64,000 nt of DNA, taken from positions 62,001-126,000 of the forward strand of contig JALQPE010001746.1 in the NCBI GenBank assembly GCA_030407315.1, given 5' to 3'. The notes under the pieces are model-generated. The model did no database searches. It saw only the letters and a program-made list of their open reading frames with translations, and was not told the DNA's origin. The number at the start of each line of letters is the position of its first letter. Position 1 is the first letter of the stretch. Position numbers and translations under genes: made by a program. Positions 44,544 to 54,422 of this stretch are shown here, piece by piece. Source of the stretch: Asparagopsis taxiformis (lineage: Eukaryota; Rhodophyta; Florideophyceae; Bonnemaisoniales; Bonnemaisoniaceae).

Positions 44544-46159
44544 TTTGTTGAGTGTTGATAGCGAAGGTAAGAGAGAAGTGGTGGTTGTTTGCTGGCTGGA
44601 AACTGCCGCTTGTCCATACCACGGGAGCTAATATATGCTGTGTGCGGTACGAGATGAGCTGGAATTGCTCAGTTGTAGACGCTGAGCAGAGCTCGTTGAT
44701 GACCTTCCTGGAAGATTTTTTTCTTAAAACTTTTTGGCGCAAAGAGAGACGAACCAACAGTGAACATATCGGGATTGTTATGGTAAACATTTTTTTAGGA
44801 AAACAGAAATAATCCACGTCCAGCAAGTTGATGTGGTGACGTGGTATTTTGGGTATGCGTTGCTGGATGAGCTGGGTCGTGCACTCTCAGGCACGTATGA
44901 CAGAGGAGGTGTGGATGGCTTGTGGTTTGTACAACTTGTGTTCCAACGCATTACCTTAAATTTCGCGCGATTGGTTGTTGGTCGTCCATTCAACAGTTCA
45001 CGTTCTTAACAACCTCAGTACAGAGTTGATAAAATAAACTTTTTGATAGCAAAACAAAGCATTGCGGAAACCGCAGAGTTCGTGAGGCACGTGCCTGCCC
45101 ACATTGTTGCCATAGTGGCGCTGCTGGATTCCGACAACACAACTATAGCCCTCCATTCTCGTTTTGCTCTGGTATGGCTGCTGACATCACGTACGACTCA
45201 AGTGACATGAAATCTGGGGATCAGCAGTGAGTGAGCGTTGCTGTCAATGAATTACTGGTTCGCGAGAACAATTCAATGCGAGTAAAATTATCCACTGGAA
45301 ACCGTGTATACTTGAGGGTAAACCGCTCGTTGTTCAAAATTCATAGCACTTGGAGAAGTATTTTGAGAAATTGTTGGAGAATAGAACTGCAGTTTCAATT
45401 GTTCCGCTATAATTGAAATAATAGGTTACTTTGGCAATGTCTCCTAGAGCCACAATTTCACTTTTATGAAAAGAATTGAATTAATACCAATCTTTGGATA
45501 CCTCGTTTTGGGATATACGTATAACCAGGTGACATGCCAACTCTAATGTCTGCGCAGGCACAATGTTCTTTAGTCTAACACCTCGCGCTTGCCTTGGTCG
45601 ACCTAGGCCAAACATTTCCTAATATCTGCTCTCATAGCGCGTCGAAAACCGGCTTTCCTACTCCCAGAGACGCTTTGTTCAGTCCCTATTATCTGAGATA
45701 CCGTAGTACGATGTGAGCAACTCTTCGAACTAGATGACACGCTACAGTACAGTATCATCAATGTTCACCCTACTTGCAAACATATTATGCAACTGCGCTA
45801 CGTCATCAACTACTTCTTCACTCATGGATATCCAATTGATGTAAGAACTCATATCACAAACATTTAATGCGAAGCATACTAAATTGGCTATTGAAGAACA
45901 CGAAGCAAAGGATTTCAAATCAACAATGCATTAGTTCAAAGCACAGAAAAAAGAAATTACCAACTTTCAACTGGTGGCTAAACATACTACAGTTCGAGCT
46001 TCATCCAGCTTACCATATGGGAGTGCGATGCTGAAAGAATGTGGTCGTGACGAGCGAACTAAAAACTAGCATCAGATAGAGGGGAGAACGGAGGGGACAA
46101 TACGGAGACATCACAATCTTACAACGATTCGAAACCTCACTATGCCGTTTGTTAAGGCA
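44544..46159. other. Intergenic, no supported gene
   Basis: Only short frames without relatives. The right end enters the triplet repeat that codes for the poly-Thr tail of the next gene. Confidence 0.4.
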
Positions 46160-47491
46160 TTATGTAGTCGTTGTAGTCGTCGTTGTAGTAGTAGTTGTCG
46201 TAGTAGTTGTCGTCGTAGTCGTCGTTGTTGTGGTTGTTGTAGGAGTAGTCGTCGTCGTCGTGGTGGTGGTGGTGGTCGTCGTTGTTGGGAAAGTACCTGC
46301 TGTCATGACTGTAGTCACGGTTGTGGGCATCATGGCCCCTGTAGTGGTCGCAGTTGCTGCAGTAGTTACTGCTGTAGCAGCTGTTGTAACTGTAATCGGT
46401 TGAATTGTCACCGTGCCTGTTGCAGGCATTGTGAAAGTAACTGGAGCCATAGTAGTTACAACTGTAACAGGCGCCGGCATAGTTGCCATGGTTATAGGGG
46501 CTGCTGTTACAGGTACAGTCACTGGAGCTACTGTTGTTACTACCACTGTTACTGCAGGAGCCGTAGTAACAACGGTAACTGGCTGGACAGTTCCTATGGT
46601 TGTGACAGGGGCAGCAGTAACTGGAGCAGCAGTTACGGGGGCTGTAGTAACCGGAGCAGCGGTTACAGGAGCAGCAGTTACGGGGGCTGCAGTAACCGGA
46701 GCAGCGGTTACAGGGGCTGCAGTAACCGGAGCAGCGGTTACAGGGGCTGCAGTAACTGGAGCAGCAGTTACGGGGGCTGCAGTGACTGGGGTAGTTGGAG
46801 GGGCAGGGGTAACTGGAAGAGGAGCGGGCATCGGCACAACCAAGGTAGACAGAACTGCAGGGGTGAACGTTTGCGTGACGGTTACGACAGCGACTGGACT
46901 GAATACGAGGGTTCTCGGTCCAAAGGTAGCACGGAAGTTTGGAAGAGCTCGGACAGTTCCAAAAGCGGTGATAAAGACAGCCCTGGGAACACCACCGGGG
47001 CACACAGCTACACTTATAAAGATTGTACATCCACTGCTGTCGGCAATGAAGCTAGCTGTAGTGCATCGGAATCCTTGTGCGAAATAGCTTGCCAGGAGAG
47101 TCGAAGCAGTAAGACGACAAGCGGAAACGGCATTTGAAGTTCCTCCAATGAACGGCCCAGTCAAGACTGGGGGTGGAATGATAATAGGACCGAAGCCACC
47201 GCCACCACCACCGCCGCCACCTCTTCGTGCTCGACAGGAAAATCCGCGGCGATTTCTTCTTCGTCGTTGAATGGTGCAGTTGCGTTGTCGGCCGACAAAG
47301 CAACGATTGGGGGCATTTTGGCAATCGCGAATTGCACGCCTGCGATTAAGGCGGCAAATATTCGGACATCGACGCCTTTGGCGGGAAACAATGCCGGAGA
47401 GGGAGATATCAGCAGGTTGAGCTTCCTCCACCACAATGGAGTTAGTCAAACATGCCAGAAGAGCAAAAAGGAGAATAACGCTGAACTTCAT
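46160..47491 (-). CDS. Secreted ten-cysteine family protein with mucin-like Thr/Pro tail
   Basis: 443 aa. Signal peptide at residues 1-18. A cysteine-rich N-terminal part with CPNIC (42-46), RRRAIRDC (51-57) and RRGFSC (81-86) is followed by a Gly run (about 91-99) and a second block: IGGTSNAVSACR (C125), QGFRC (C143), GCTIFI (C155), CPGGVPRAVF (C164), with spacing C-x17-C-x11-C-x8-C identical to the genes at 50813 and 60339. From about residue 225 the protein is a low-complexity tail: ~12 tandem APVTA units, then Val/Thr/Pro-rich text and a terminal run of Thr. Such Thr/Pro tails are usually heavily O-glycosylated; a matrix or cell-surface role is likely (inference). TATAAAG sits 80 bp upstream. 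The tail coding DNA is a GTN/GTT triplet repeat, so length may vary between alleles. Confidence 0.82.
   Translation of the reverse strand: MKFSVILLFALLACLTNSIVVEEAQPADISLSGIVSRQRRRCPNICRLNRRRAIRDCQNAPNRCFVGRQRNCTIQRRRRNRRGFSCRARRGGGGGGGGGFGPIIIPPPVLTGPFIGGTSNAVSACRLTASTLLASYFAQGFRCTTASFIADSSGCTIFISVAVCPGGVPRAVFITAFGTVRALPNFRATFGPRTLVFSPVAVVTVTQTFTPAVLSTLVVPMPAPLPVTPAPPTTPVTAAPVTAAPVTAAPVTAAPVTAAPVTAAPVTAAPVTAAPVTAAPVTTAPVTAAPVTAAPVTTIGTVQPVTVVTTAPAVTVVVTTVAPVTVPVTAAPITMATMPAPVTVVTTMAPVTFTMPATGTVTIQPITVTTAATAVTTAATATTTGAMMPTTVTTVMTAGTFPTTTTTTTTTTTTTTPTTTTTTTTTTTTTTTTTTTTTTTTTT
46168..46290. repeat. Triplet microsatellite (GTN)n
   Basis: Imperfect GTA/GTC/GTT/GTG triplets encoding the poly-Thr end of the mucin-like protein on the minus strand. 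Confidence 0.85.
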
Positions 47492-47570
47492 GATAGGCGT
47501 GGATCTTTGCCGCGATGTAAAAGCTGTAGATGAGCTGCTTTAGAAAACATGGACGGGCGCGTGAGGATGC

Positions 47571-47577
47571 CTTTATA
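47571..47577 (-). promoter_or_regulatory. TATA box of the mucin-like gene
   Basis: CTTTATA on the plus strand (TATAAAG on the minus strand) 80 bp before the ATG at 47491. Confidence 0.5.
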
Positions 47578-49771
47578 GAATTTGGAACGAGCGAGACAGC
47601 TGTAGATTTTTGGACAGCATTGCCGAAAGTATGTTCGTCGGAGGAGCGGTCTACAGGATAGAGATTGAATTAATGGTTTTAGGAGGTGTATACTGATTTG
47701 GCGTGCTGGAATGACGGTCAACGGCTTATACTATGTTTGCTATTGACTTGATATATGAGGATGATTGTTTGGTGTATGTTTCAAATCCAATTCTGAGGTG
47801 GGAGGAATGTGTAGTAGGAGGATTCGATTTTCGATAAGGCAGGTAAGGAAGGTTATGGAAAGGGTTAAGTGCCTGTGATGGAAAGAATGGGTCAGAGTGA
47901 TGATGGTGGCGTAACATAGCAGAATTGGACGGTATTGATATGAATGCAATGTACAGCAATAGGTGATAAGAGTGCATTGATGGCGGGAATTATGGTATTA
48001 GAGCGTATATAAGTTAGAGTTGAAATTCCTTTACTTTCAGGGAAACGTGAAATGGATCTACAGGGATGACGACAGGTGGCGGGCTGAAACATTATCATTC
48101 TTTGGGTTGACTACAAGCGAGTTGGTTGTCTGTGGATGGTGTGCACTTGGAAGGTTCGGGAAGTGTGTTACATTCGATAAAAGATCTAACGAGAAGAATT
48201 ACAGTTGTGCATAAATGGTCGTGATAACAAGCGAGTGGCACTCGCAACACAGTACTGGGCATGAGTAGGGGCCAAAGTGCTTCGAGTTTCATCAGATCCT
48301 ATATAACAGATGTGTCGAGGTGTTCGTCATTACTCGTTCAAAAACTCTGTTTTGGTGCGTTTTCCTGCTATGCACGCGAAATAGTATATATACGCTGAAC
48401 CGACCGCCTCACGGCGGTGGTGTAGTAACCACATACTGTATTGAGAAATAAGGAACGTTAGGTTCGCTATTGTGCAAACTTTCGTTTGTTTTCATTTTCT
48501 GTCATTCCTGAGAGAAGTTTGCCAATCATATGGTCGCCTGCGTACGGTCTTGCGTCAGAACTCACTTATGATATGTTGCATACTTGACTTTGTTGACGAT
48601 TCATTTTCCTCATCCTGCGGCCTGTCTTTCAGGATTAAACATGAGAGGTGATACATCAGCAGTGGACACGGATCGAATCCAGCACTGCAACAGTTCGAGG
48701 AGATTCACTTCAAAGGTTTTATACATTCTTCCGTGTTCATCAAGATATGGACATCATCATGATGATTACCTTCACAATGGATGCTGTGTTGATAAATTTC
48801 CAGTGCATCAATTCGAAATCGCATCATACGGTACTGCCAGAACCAAGCAAAAAGGGTTTTTGAGCGCCAATTCGAACACGCCAAGCTGAGCAAAGGTATT
48901 TGTTTCTCAAAGTGATAAATTGTTCGAGACTCGTTTTTGATAGTGGCAAATGAATGGATCGAGACACAATGATAAAAAAAGTCTTTTCCAGAGCGTAAGG
49001 GAAATTCAAACCGTGAACAAGTAATGGTGCTTGAGCAACAACTTCCGCATGTATGATACAGGGTGGCAGGATGAACAAGTTGATATCATTCACGTGATGG
49101 TTCGATGAGATAATGCGGTGTCCCCGAATTCGTTGTTGGGTGTAGGTTTCACAGGCAAATAACTGGAACACGATGGCGTAGATAGAGGAGGAGCTAAACG
49201 GCATCCACGAGATGCGATGATTAATGTAGGGAGGCCTCTTGTGAGCCATTAATACCAAGATTTCTGATTAATGTGATACTACGTTAGCATTAATGTTTTA
49301 GGACAGCTACCCCAGAATCAATCGATGAACAGTGGATACTGATTACAAAATTTTATCAGCGATTACTGCAATTAAACCGTGCAGTTGAAACGAGTGCAGA
49401 AAGCGTCTCGTCTCGGTTCTAGCCGAGCCGATTAGCGGATGAACTACAGTATGCTTGGATGCACTCTAAATCGCCGCTCCAATGAAGTCTAGTTTCTCGC
49501 TGTGTTCGGTGTTTTACATTCAACGAGGTTTGACAACGCTTCCAAATTACACCTGGTCTGTTTCCGCGCTCCAATTGGCCTGCTTACATCATATTACAAC
49601 AACAGTAGCACACTTGAGATGTTGGCAAGGATGTAGCAAGGCGAAATTGCTCAATTATTGATGCAATCGCTTTTTGTGTCCTCTGATTAATCGCGTTTTA
49701 GACAGCGAGCTGTACATCGTGCGTGGACAATGCCAAATGACAAACGTTGCCTTATCACCGTAGGGAAAATG
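47578..49771. other. Intergenic, ~2.2 kb without a supported gene
   Basis: Frames up to 144 aa (48824-49258, minus) lack domains, relatives or convincing starts. Confidence 0.4.
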
Positions 49772-50008
49772 TTAATCGTTATGAAACTGTTCAGCTTTCA
49801 CGACTGGATTATAAGCGCCGGGTCGGTGAAATCGAAACGCGAGTAACGATGTCGAGATACCATTCTCCAGAGGTACTGATGGACACCAGTCGATAGTATC
49901 GGGAAGCTCATCCAAGTCGGCTTGGTCGCTCAAAGCAGATATGTATGGACAGCTGTCCTTGATCCATCCCATTAAAAAATTCATATTTTTGAAAACAGGA
50001 TAATTCAC
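49772..50008 (-). CDS. Possible small protein with NGIST motif (doubtful distant YRDGIST relative)
   Basis: A 78-aa frame with an acidic segment (DQADLDELPDTIDW) and then VPLENGISTSLLAFRF. The GIST core and the hydrophobic residues after it recall YRDGISTFMLPxIF, but the basic N-terminus and LPxIF are missing. It may be a diverged relative or chance; no TATA is obvious. Confidence 0.25.
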   Translation of the reverse strand: MNYPVFKNMNFLMGWIKDSCPYISALSDQADLDELPDTIDWCPSVPLENGISTSLLAFRFHRPGAYNPVVKAEQFHND

Positions 50009-50812
50009 TGCTCACGTGCCTGGCGGGGCGCGGTCGTTATCGTGCCTCCACCACCGGTTCCACCTTGTCTTCGGTGCTGCGCACCTCGGTGTCATGTCGT
50101 TGTCGAAAAGACCACACATCAGAACCTGAAGCTTTTCCCTACTCTTTCATATCTTATTCCTCAGACGCATGGCATCCTCGCGGAAACCGCATGGATTACT
50201 CATCGGCTGATACATTCATCAAAATTATAAATTCGGATGAATTGAACATTTCTCGATGCGACTACGACCTCACCGATGAGCTGCGTGTGAGGACTAACCT
50301 ACTTCAAATATCTTCGACATCACGAAAAGCACGTCAGCCAGTGGTGTACTTCGCATCAATTCCGTCCCTTCAAATGTGAAGACGTCAAATTTAACAGTTT
50401 CAAGCTGGCCCCATATGCTGCATCCCCAATCTCATTTTCTACATGTTGCTCACTTTGAAGAAGTCATATCAGGAAATGCAACTGGATGATGGTTTTTGGA
50501 AGCCTCTGAAAGGTTCTGTTCGTCTACTGTTAGGTTTATCCTTTGTGGCAAAGTCAGGTGATATGACTATAAGCTATTCCTCTACGATTCTAATGTGATC
50601 CGAGCCTGATTTACGTACTAAAGCATGAATCTACAAGACCGCATGCCAAACTGTTGTCTTCAACCGTTGCTGATCTGTGCCAGGATGTCCCGCAGAAATC
50701 CAAGCTCTCTGGCAACTGAATATTCAACACCTCGATTGTGTAGTAATGCTTTTCAACGGTACATACGGAGCGTTCGTGCATGAATCAGCTATGCGATCAC
50801 TGGTTGCAAACT
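50009..50812. other. Intergenic, no supported gene
   Basis: Frame 50065-50379 (+, 104 aa) is open but featureless and ends without relatives. Confidence 0.35.
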
Positions 50813-51430
50813 CTAAGCTGCGTTCACAGCGGCTCCAGATAAACGCAGAATAATACCAGATATTGCCGATAGAATGGGGATAATACTTGACCTGGAGAAT
50901 GTGCGATTGAAATTTGGGACATTGCGTAGATTCTGCAGAGCATTTGAAAAGATAATCTTCGGAACACTACCCGTGCATCTATTTGGGTTAACAAGGATAG
51001 TGCACATATCGTTCGTAACCGAAGACCTGAATTTCGCACATCTGAAACCTTGATTTCGAAAACTCATAGCTAAACCATCTTCAGCTGTCCTGCAAGCCTC
51101 CGAAGCGGATGAACTTCCGCCGATGAAACGCCCTTGGCCTGATGATGGGATAATTTGTTTGCTGCAGGAAAATCCAGAGCGGAGACGCGCTCTCGTTCCG
51201 GATGGGCATCTTTGAACTGTGCAGTCGACTCTCATTCCTCTGCAGTTTCTTATCGCTGCTTGTCGATTATCTTGACAGACATTTGGGCATGAAGAATCCC
51301 GGCGGTGCGATACTGTCTCGGAAAGACGAGAAGCGTGGGTGGTGTTCATATGGGAATTGCATTGGGCGTTTGTCAGATACAGGAGAAAAGAGAGAATGGC
51401 AATGATATTTCTGGGATTCATGATCGACAT
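50813..51430 (-). CDS. Secreted ten-cysteine family protein (short form)
   Basis: 205 aa from the ATG at 51430 (a second ATG at 51421 is equally possible; the longer open frame to 51559 has no signal peptide at its start). Signal peptide PRNIIAILSFLLYLTNA. N-terminal cysteine block: SCPNVC (48-52), RQAAIRNC (63), CTVQRC (70-75), RSGFSC (89). Second block: IGGSSSASEACR (C113), NQGFRC (C131), MCTILVNPNRC (C143, C152), then VPKIIFSNALQNLRNVPNF and a hydrophobic C-terminus (SIIPILSAISGIILRLSGA) that could be a membrane or GPI-type signal (inference). Spacing C-x17-C-x11-C-x8-C equals that of its relatives at 46160 and 60339. Lacks the mucin tail. Confidence 0.8.
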   Translation of the reverse strand: MSIMNPRNIIAILSFLLYLTNAQCNSHMNTTHASRLSETVSHRRDSSCPNVCQDNRQAAIRNCRGMRVDCTVQRCPSGTRARLRSGFSCSKQIIPSSGQGRFIGGSSSASEACRTAEDGLAMSFRNQGFRCAKFRSSVTNDMCTILVNPNRCTGSVPKIIFSNALQNLRNVPNFNRTFSRSSIIPILSAISGIILRLSGAAVNAA

Positions 51431-52970
51431 CTTTTGTTCACAAGGAAATCGTGGATGCTTATTTTGAGGGTTGAGTAGATATAGTTGTTGAGTGGTGAGA
51501 ACATCTCTCCAGAAAACTGCTGTTGGTACAGGACGGAAGTGATGTGGTGAGGTTGCCAAAAGTGTTAGCTATTCCAGATATTATATCAATGTGCATACAT
51601 TGTGTCTTCTTAAGGGGAACATGCCACTGTCGGGTGATCTCATTTATGACCCTCACTGATATACGATATGTGCAGATTGCACTCCATTGCAAAAGATAAT
51701 GCGAAGAATGCAGAATCGAAAAGCTTTTCGGCTTGGCTTTTTTTGAGGGGGAACATGGCGGTACTTTCATGACTGGGGCTATCAGGGCGAAGCTACAGAC
51801 AGCTTGGGTTTGTTCGCAACACGTCTTTCGAAATATATCTGGAAAGAGATGGAATATACGTAGTCTCTCGAAACGGGATTCGACAAGTATTAATATGAAT
51901 GCAGGAATTGAATGCGTCTTGAGGCATCCTCTCGCAAAGGAACTCGTGAACTTTTCTCTCCTTACCGTGGAAAGCTACTTGCGTATGGTTTGAACAGATA
52001 ACATTGTTCGCACTATGAATTAACTAATCCTAGCACGAAATGCCATCAGTGAGCATATACTACTTGGAATTAACGCTGTGTTTGCAGTGAGAGCTCAGAT
52101 CAGAATATAGCTTCTACCAGACACAAGACCCAACAAATGAGCGGGTGAAGTAATCCATAGTCTAAGACAATTCCACTCGAAATGAAGAGCTCATCATATC
52201 ACTTCGATAAAAAGTGCCTGTAATGCGGTGGCACAGCCTGCAAAAGAGCATGGCAGGTTGTGGAACGTACTTCCAAACTCTGACACTCTTGGCATATCCG
52301 CAGTATGTTCGACGTCGATTCGTATGACAAAAGGCTTCAATGTCTGAATTTTACGTCGTGGCTGCACGCTTGCGTCTGCGCCAATCCTTATATGTTCTGT
52401 CCAAGAACTATGCAGCATCTGGTTTGTCTCATAATTCATGAATATGTGGCGTTAGTGACTTTTGCTGACGAGAGCGTTTTATACGAATTGGTGGCACATC
52501 ATGCTTTTCAATAATTTGGACTTGTGCGGTGCATCGTTTCATCGGGCGTTACGAATATTGGTTGATAGCAAGCCTGAGACTGCGGCATTGAACATCTGAT
52601 CTTGTGTTCAGGTTTTGTTTGGTAAACAGAATTTGAATATCTCCACTACGAAACAATCAAATCCTGGACAAGAACTTCACAGCATGGATCGGAGACATAA
52701 TAAAGACCCTACGGGAAGTCTGTTCGCGGCGGTAAAATACGTGTATGATCTCCAACCTTTTTCATATGCAAAGCTACAATTTGAAAACCCCAATATCATC
52801 TGCGGCAAATGTTGTTTCGGATTCCTCGTCAACCCCTACAACGCTAGAGTGGAACTTGTGTTACACCTCTTGAGGACCACGAACCCAGTGTTCCTCATGT
52901 GGCTACCAACTCAGTCTGAATGTAACCGTTACCCTGGCATTCAAGATAATTGAGGCAGGATATGAAAATA
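51431..52970. other. Intergenic, no supported gene
   Basis: A TATATCT box lies at about 51,478 (minus). Frames such as 52615-52953 (+, 112 aa) and 51733-51993 are open but unrecognised and have no relatives in the window. Confidence 0.35.
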
Positions 52971-52974
52971 ATGG
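52971..52974. repeat. Target-site duplication (ATGG) of the gypsy element
   Basis: ATGG precedes the LTR here and follows the other LTR at 58569-58572. Confidence 0.8.
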
Positions 52975-53302
52975 TGTAGTTAATCGTGGTTTGAGTTTTT
53001 GTTGAGGTGGTTTTTCCTGCCTCCTTTACTTCTACTCTCTGCTACCTGCGTTTAAATACACTCGATATCTCCCTAGCTATGTTTTCTGTTTCATTGACTA
53101 TGTCCAATTCCCAGCGATAAACAGCTTGCACCGCCAAAGTTTCCTAGTTAGCCAGTCAAAAAGAAAAGGTCTTCCATTAATTGGGTAGCATTTGGCTGCG
53201 CCAAACGGAGTCTTGAGAGGAAATACAGGAAAGATGATAATGGGCATAATAGAACCGAATTTGGGATCTCCATTTGAATCGCATTATTTGGAATGCGTGA
53301 CA
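52975..53302 (-). repeat. Gypsy 3' LTR
   Basis: On the plus strand starts TGTAGTTAATCG and ends GCGTGACA; identical copy at 58241-58568. Confidence 0.95.
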
Positions 53303-53316
53303 GCCCCTTCTTTTTG
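53303..53316 (-). other. Polypurine tract of the gypsy element
   Basis: On the minus strand AAAAAGAAGGGGC directly precedes the 3' LTR. Confidence 0.6.
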
Positions 53317-53324
53317 AAGAGCCA

Positions 53325-54422
53325 CTAAGCATTTCGAGCAGCTCTGACCAGATCTTGGTCTGAATAGCTGTCTAGAAACCTGTCCAGCAACACTGGAATA
53401 TCCTCGCGCATGATGTCCATTGGCTCCCATGTAGGCTCCTCGTGGTCAAATCCACGCCACTTGCAGCAAACTTCATAGCGTCCAATTGCTTCATTGAAGC
53501 GTAATCCTAGTATCTTAGTGACGGTTTCGTAGTGCGGGCTATTGTGGTCAATAGAATCCAATAAATCTTGAGTGACGTCCAGCGATGAATCAGCATAGAA
53601 CTTGAGTCTATTGCAATGAATTGTGTGTAGTTTCTTGGATATCATATCTTCCACCTCGTAGGTGTAATCTGATAATGCCCTTGTGATTCTCTGCGGCCCT
53701 GTCCATTTGACTCGCAACTTATCTCCATGTTGAGATACAACCTTAGCTACCAATACGAAATCCCCGACATCAAAGTTGACATCTTGTACATTAGTTTTTT
53801 CGTTGTGAGCTTTGATTGAACGTTCCCTATTTCTTGTTCTGCTTGCTGCAACACTTTTGTGAAACTCCTCCAATGATTGTTGGAGTGACTGCACATTGCA
53901 TATCTTCTGTGCTTTGACGAAAGATATGCTCTTGGTTTTTGTAGCACGTGGATTGAGCATCGTTCGCAATGGATTGTCTGCAGGAAGCTGTGTCATTATT
54001 GTTATCGGCGCAAGGTTAGCTAGTCCAGTGCGAGGTGTGTGGTTAATTATGCTTTGAACAAGTGGTAGCACAGTTGGCCAATCCTTTTCGCGCATGCGAA
54101 ACTCAGAAAGAAGAGCTCTAGTTGCCCTTAAGACTTGTTTGCATATAGCCTCAACTGTTCCATTGGCTTGTGGAGTGTATGGGGTTGTAAAATGATGCTG
54201 CGCATGTAATGAACGGTTGAGTGCATTCATCAATGTATTTTTAAAATGCGGACCGCGATCTGAGTTCCATGATAGGACGACACCGAATGTTGTAAACCAC
54301 TTGAGCAATGTTTGACATGTTGTCAGCGCATCAGCATTCTTGCAAGGTTCAAGCCAGCTGTACATGGAAGCGTCATCCATGACTATTAGCACGTAGCTGT
54401 AACCATCTTTGCTGTCCCCCAT
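53325..54422 (-). CDS. pol: Gypsy integrase core and chromodomain (downstream frame)
   Basis: 365 aa. Integrase core: Asp in VMDDAS near residue 16, Asp in WNSDRGPHF near 54, and Glu in PQANGTVEAICKQ near 91. The C-terminal part has the GDFVLVAKV strand of the integrase SH3-like domain, and a chromodomain near residues 300-350 (YETVTKILGLRFN..RYEVCCKWRGFDHEEPTWEP). Chromodomains steer insertion to marked chromatin (family knowledge). It continues the frame 54386-58189 after a -1 shift; homologs have one continuous polyprotein here. Confidence 0.9.
   Translation of the reverse strand: MGDSKDGYSYVLIVMDDASMYSWLEPCKNADALTTCQTLLKWFTTFGVVLSWNSDRGPHFKNTLMNALNRSLHAQHHFTTPYTPQANGTVEAICKQVLRATRALLSEFRMREKDWPTVLPLVQSIINHTPRTGLANLAPITIMTQLPADNPLRTMLNPRATKTKSISFVKAQKICNVQSLQQSLEEFHKSVAASRTRNRERSIKAHNEKTNVQDVNFDVGDFVLVAKVVSQHGDKLRVKWTGPQRITRALSDYTYEVEDMISKKLHTIHCNRLKFYADSSLDVTQDLLDSIDHNSPHYETVTKILGLRFNEAIGRYEVCCKWRGFDHEEPTWEPMDIMREDIPVLLDRFLDSYSDQDLVRAARNA

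Noticed and set aside
46142..47137. 331-codon plus-strand frame rich in Cys, Ser, Arg
   Set aside because: It is antisense to the APVTA/poly-Thr tail of the mucin-like gene; the composition is a by-product of the repeat.
48824..49258. 144-codon minus-strand frame
   Set aside because: Composition and lack of any feature suggest chance.
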